From Ricinus communis (Eukaryota; Streptophyta; Magnoliopsida; Malpighiales; Euphorbiaceae): a stretch of DNA of 64,000 bases. Where the stretch lies: positions 15,424,285 to 15,488,284 of the forward strand of contig NC_063265.1 of NCBI RefSeq assembly GCF_019578655.1. The letters are read 5' to 3'. The notes under the pieces are model-generated. The model was not told the origin of the DNA. It made no database searches and saw nothing but the letters and a program-made list of their open reading frames with translations. Shown one piece after another: positions 62,243 through 64,000 of the stretch (position 1 is its first letter; each line of letters starts with the position of its first letter). Made by a program: the position numbers and the translations under genes.

Positions 62243-64000
62243 TTCAATTACATAAACAGTCTGTTACTTTGCTACATTTACAGCAATTTCCAGTTCTTCT
62301 GTGTTTAATTCAAAACTTTTCGAGCAGGGTCCTCTTTGTTTTAACCTTTCAAGTAAATAAACACAAAACTGAAAAGAAAGAAGAAAATCCCAACAACAAT
62401 TCAGCACCAGCAATTGAGAGGGGACATTCTCACTGAAATTATTGATTCTTTTCAGGATTCTCAAATCGCTTATCATGATTTTGAGGGGTTTGATCCTGGT
62501 TAATGCAAAGATTTGAAGTCCATGATCTAACCAATAATAATCAAGATTTTGATCTGGTAATTATGAATCATCATGCTGGTCACCTTAACAAGCCAAAACC
62601 AGTCATGGAAGATGCTAAGGTGACTAAAACAAGGGGTGGGGAAGAAGGGGTTGTGAAAACTTGGGTCTCACATTTCTCTGACAATTACTTCGTGGCAAAG
62701 ACTGCGGTTTGATGTATGTGGCACCTGACATTACGGAGGTAACAAAATAGTTTTCCATTTAAAAGGATTTAGTAGGAGAGATTCCAAAATGGCAATGAGC
62801 TTTGGTTGGTTATATATAAGGAATTATAATGCTAGATTTTAAAAACTTAAGCTGTAGAAAAACAGGGTCAAAATCAGTAGTTTTGGTGGATAATAATATT
62901 TTTCTAATCAGTTTTCATTCACAGGCAGGACAGAAGCAAGTTCTAGAAGTAGAAGATGGATCTTTTAACCTTTTGATAATCACCTTTTGTTTCTTTGTCA
63001 AAGAATAGAGGCCAAGAATGAATTCAGTTGCTGATTTCAATTGGAATATAACCACTTAGATTCAGATTCCATCACAAGTGGTCTGTTTTGGCTCTATACG
63101 ACTCATGATTTTACCCCTTAATTAATTCCGCGATTTCCTTCAAACCCATTACATTTAATTTTAAATTTTCAGCAAAAAAATAAAAAAATGCTTTAAAATT
63201 CTAAAAATCTAATAAAAAACTGCTTCTTATCTTCTTGTCCGATTGAATTTTAGATAAAACTATCTCTAATGTGTGAAGCTACAGCAGTGACACGCATAAC
63301 AGAAATAGTTAAAACATCCTTCCATTAAATTCTATTCGTACCCTTACTTGCTAAGTTACTCATAGTCAGTATTGGCAACGCACAGACAGTACCCTAATGG
63401 AGTATACAAAAAATTTGTCCATCACAATCAAATTTGTTGGTTCTTTTTTGCTCTCTTCATTTTTAACGTTATCTCGCATCCCTCTGTTTTAAAATCTCTG
63501 TAAATGGAAAGGGGGAGAGATGTGTATGTATGTATCTCCAATTGTTCACACTAAAATCTATGCATATACTGTTGATAGAGAATGCCAGTCTTCTTCCAAA
63601 TAAATGCTGGGTTGTAGAGTAGATAAATATCCTAAAATGGACACTAGACATGTGGCACTAGCTAGTGCAACACTTGTTTGGCCATACATAAATATAAATA
63701 TACGTTTTGGCTATTTTGTTTAAATAGAACGAATCTGAAATAAAAAATTCAAGTGAGATAGAATTTCAATGGACATTTCCAAGTAAATCAGGATAATGAT
63801 ATGAATTATGAAGATGTAATCAATTGTTGGGAACATGCCTGGGGCATCTGGCACGGTTCTGCTTCAGCCTCACATGGAGGAGAAGAGGGGCCAGAGGGGC
63901 TTTTAGATGCATTCGCACGCAACAGTATGGAAAACAAATATTTAGATTCAGCAACTATAGTAACCTCTTTGTCGTTTTATATTATGTTCTTTTGAGTTTT
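62243..64000. other. 3' flank with unrecognised short ORFs
   Basis: Two ATG-started frames, 62503-62712 (69 codons, MQRFEVHDLTNNNQ...) and 63801-63995 (64 codons, MNYEDVINCWEHAWGIWHG...), are less AT-rich than their surroundings but match no family I know. Either could be part of a gene whose other exons lie outside or were not recognised. The rest is AT-rich. Confidence 0.35.

Noticed and set aside
1..64000. Novel multi-gene system such as a biosynthetic cluster
   Set aside because: The genes belong to unrelated housekeeping, wall, seed and transport families. Their adjacency is better explained by conserved synteny than by a shared pathway.

Overview
The window is nuclear DNA from a flowering plant, almost certainly a eudicot. 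The genes are interrupted by GT-AG introns, the intergenic DNA is very AT-rich and full of transposon remnants, and every recognisable protein has a plant orthologue (DYW-type PPR, UPL7 HECT ligase, GDSL esterase, GH35 beta-galactosidase with lectin tail, GT47 exostosin-family transferase, group 3 LEA, TauE/SafE transporter). I cannot fix the species from the sequence; a rosid is a guess. No organelle DNA, tRNA, rRNA or CRISPR-like array was seen. Layout: 1-7.1 kb is a repeat-rich zone with a broken PRP38-type splicing-factor copy (split by a miniature LTR element and then partly duplicated in tandem), a possible pyrophosphatase scrap, and two diverged copies of an inverted-repeat transposon side by side. 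7.4-10.2 kb (minus) is an intronless EMB175-like PPR gene. 11.9-24.5 kb (plus) is UPL7 in 14 exons. 25.2-26.9 kb (minus) is a five-exon GDSL esterase. 28.0-32.3 kb (minus) is a 17-exon beta-galactosidase. 36.4-39.8 kb (plus) is a four-exon GT47 glycosyltransferase. 41.4-42.9 kb (plus) is a three-exon LEA gene with a seed/ABA-type promoter. 43-59 kb is AT-rich repeat DNA holding a 5.07-kb Copia retrotransposon (49213-54285, CATAG target duplication). 59.0-61.8 kb (plus) is a twelve-exon TauE/SafE transporter. The last 2 kb holds only unrecognised short ORFs. The genes do not form one pathway. From memory of Arabidopsis locus numbers, the same families lie together in several places there: GT47/EMB175/GDSL near At5g03795-03810, LEA/SUEL-lectin/UPL7/GDSL near At3g53040-53100, and TauE plus ECP63-type LEA at At2g36630-36640. 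The window therefore looks like a less fractionated version of one ancestral block. Exon borders were placed by hand from splice signals, reading-phase agreement and family resemblance; for every multi-exon gene the phases sum to an intact frame. I found no sign of a wholly new biological system. The most informative oddities are the TRIM-split and duplicated PRP38 pseudogene, the paired TIR elements inside one apparent 10-bp target duplication, a GC-AG intron in UPL7, an alternating GT tract as the pre-acceptor sequence of one beta-galactosidase intron, and a DYW domain lacking the glutamate expected of an RNA-editing deaminase.
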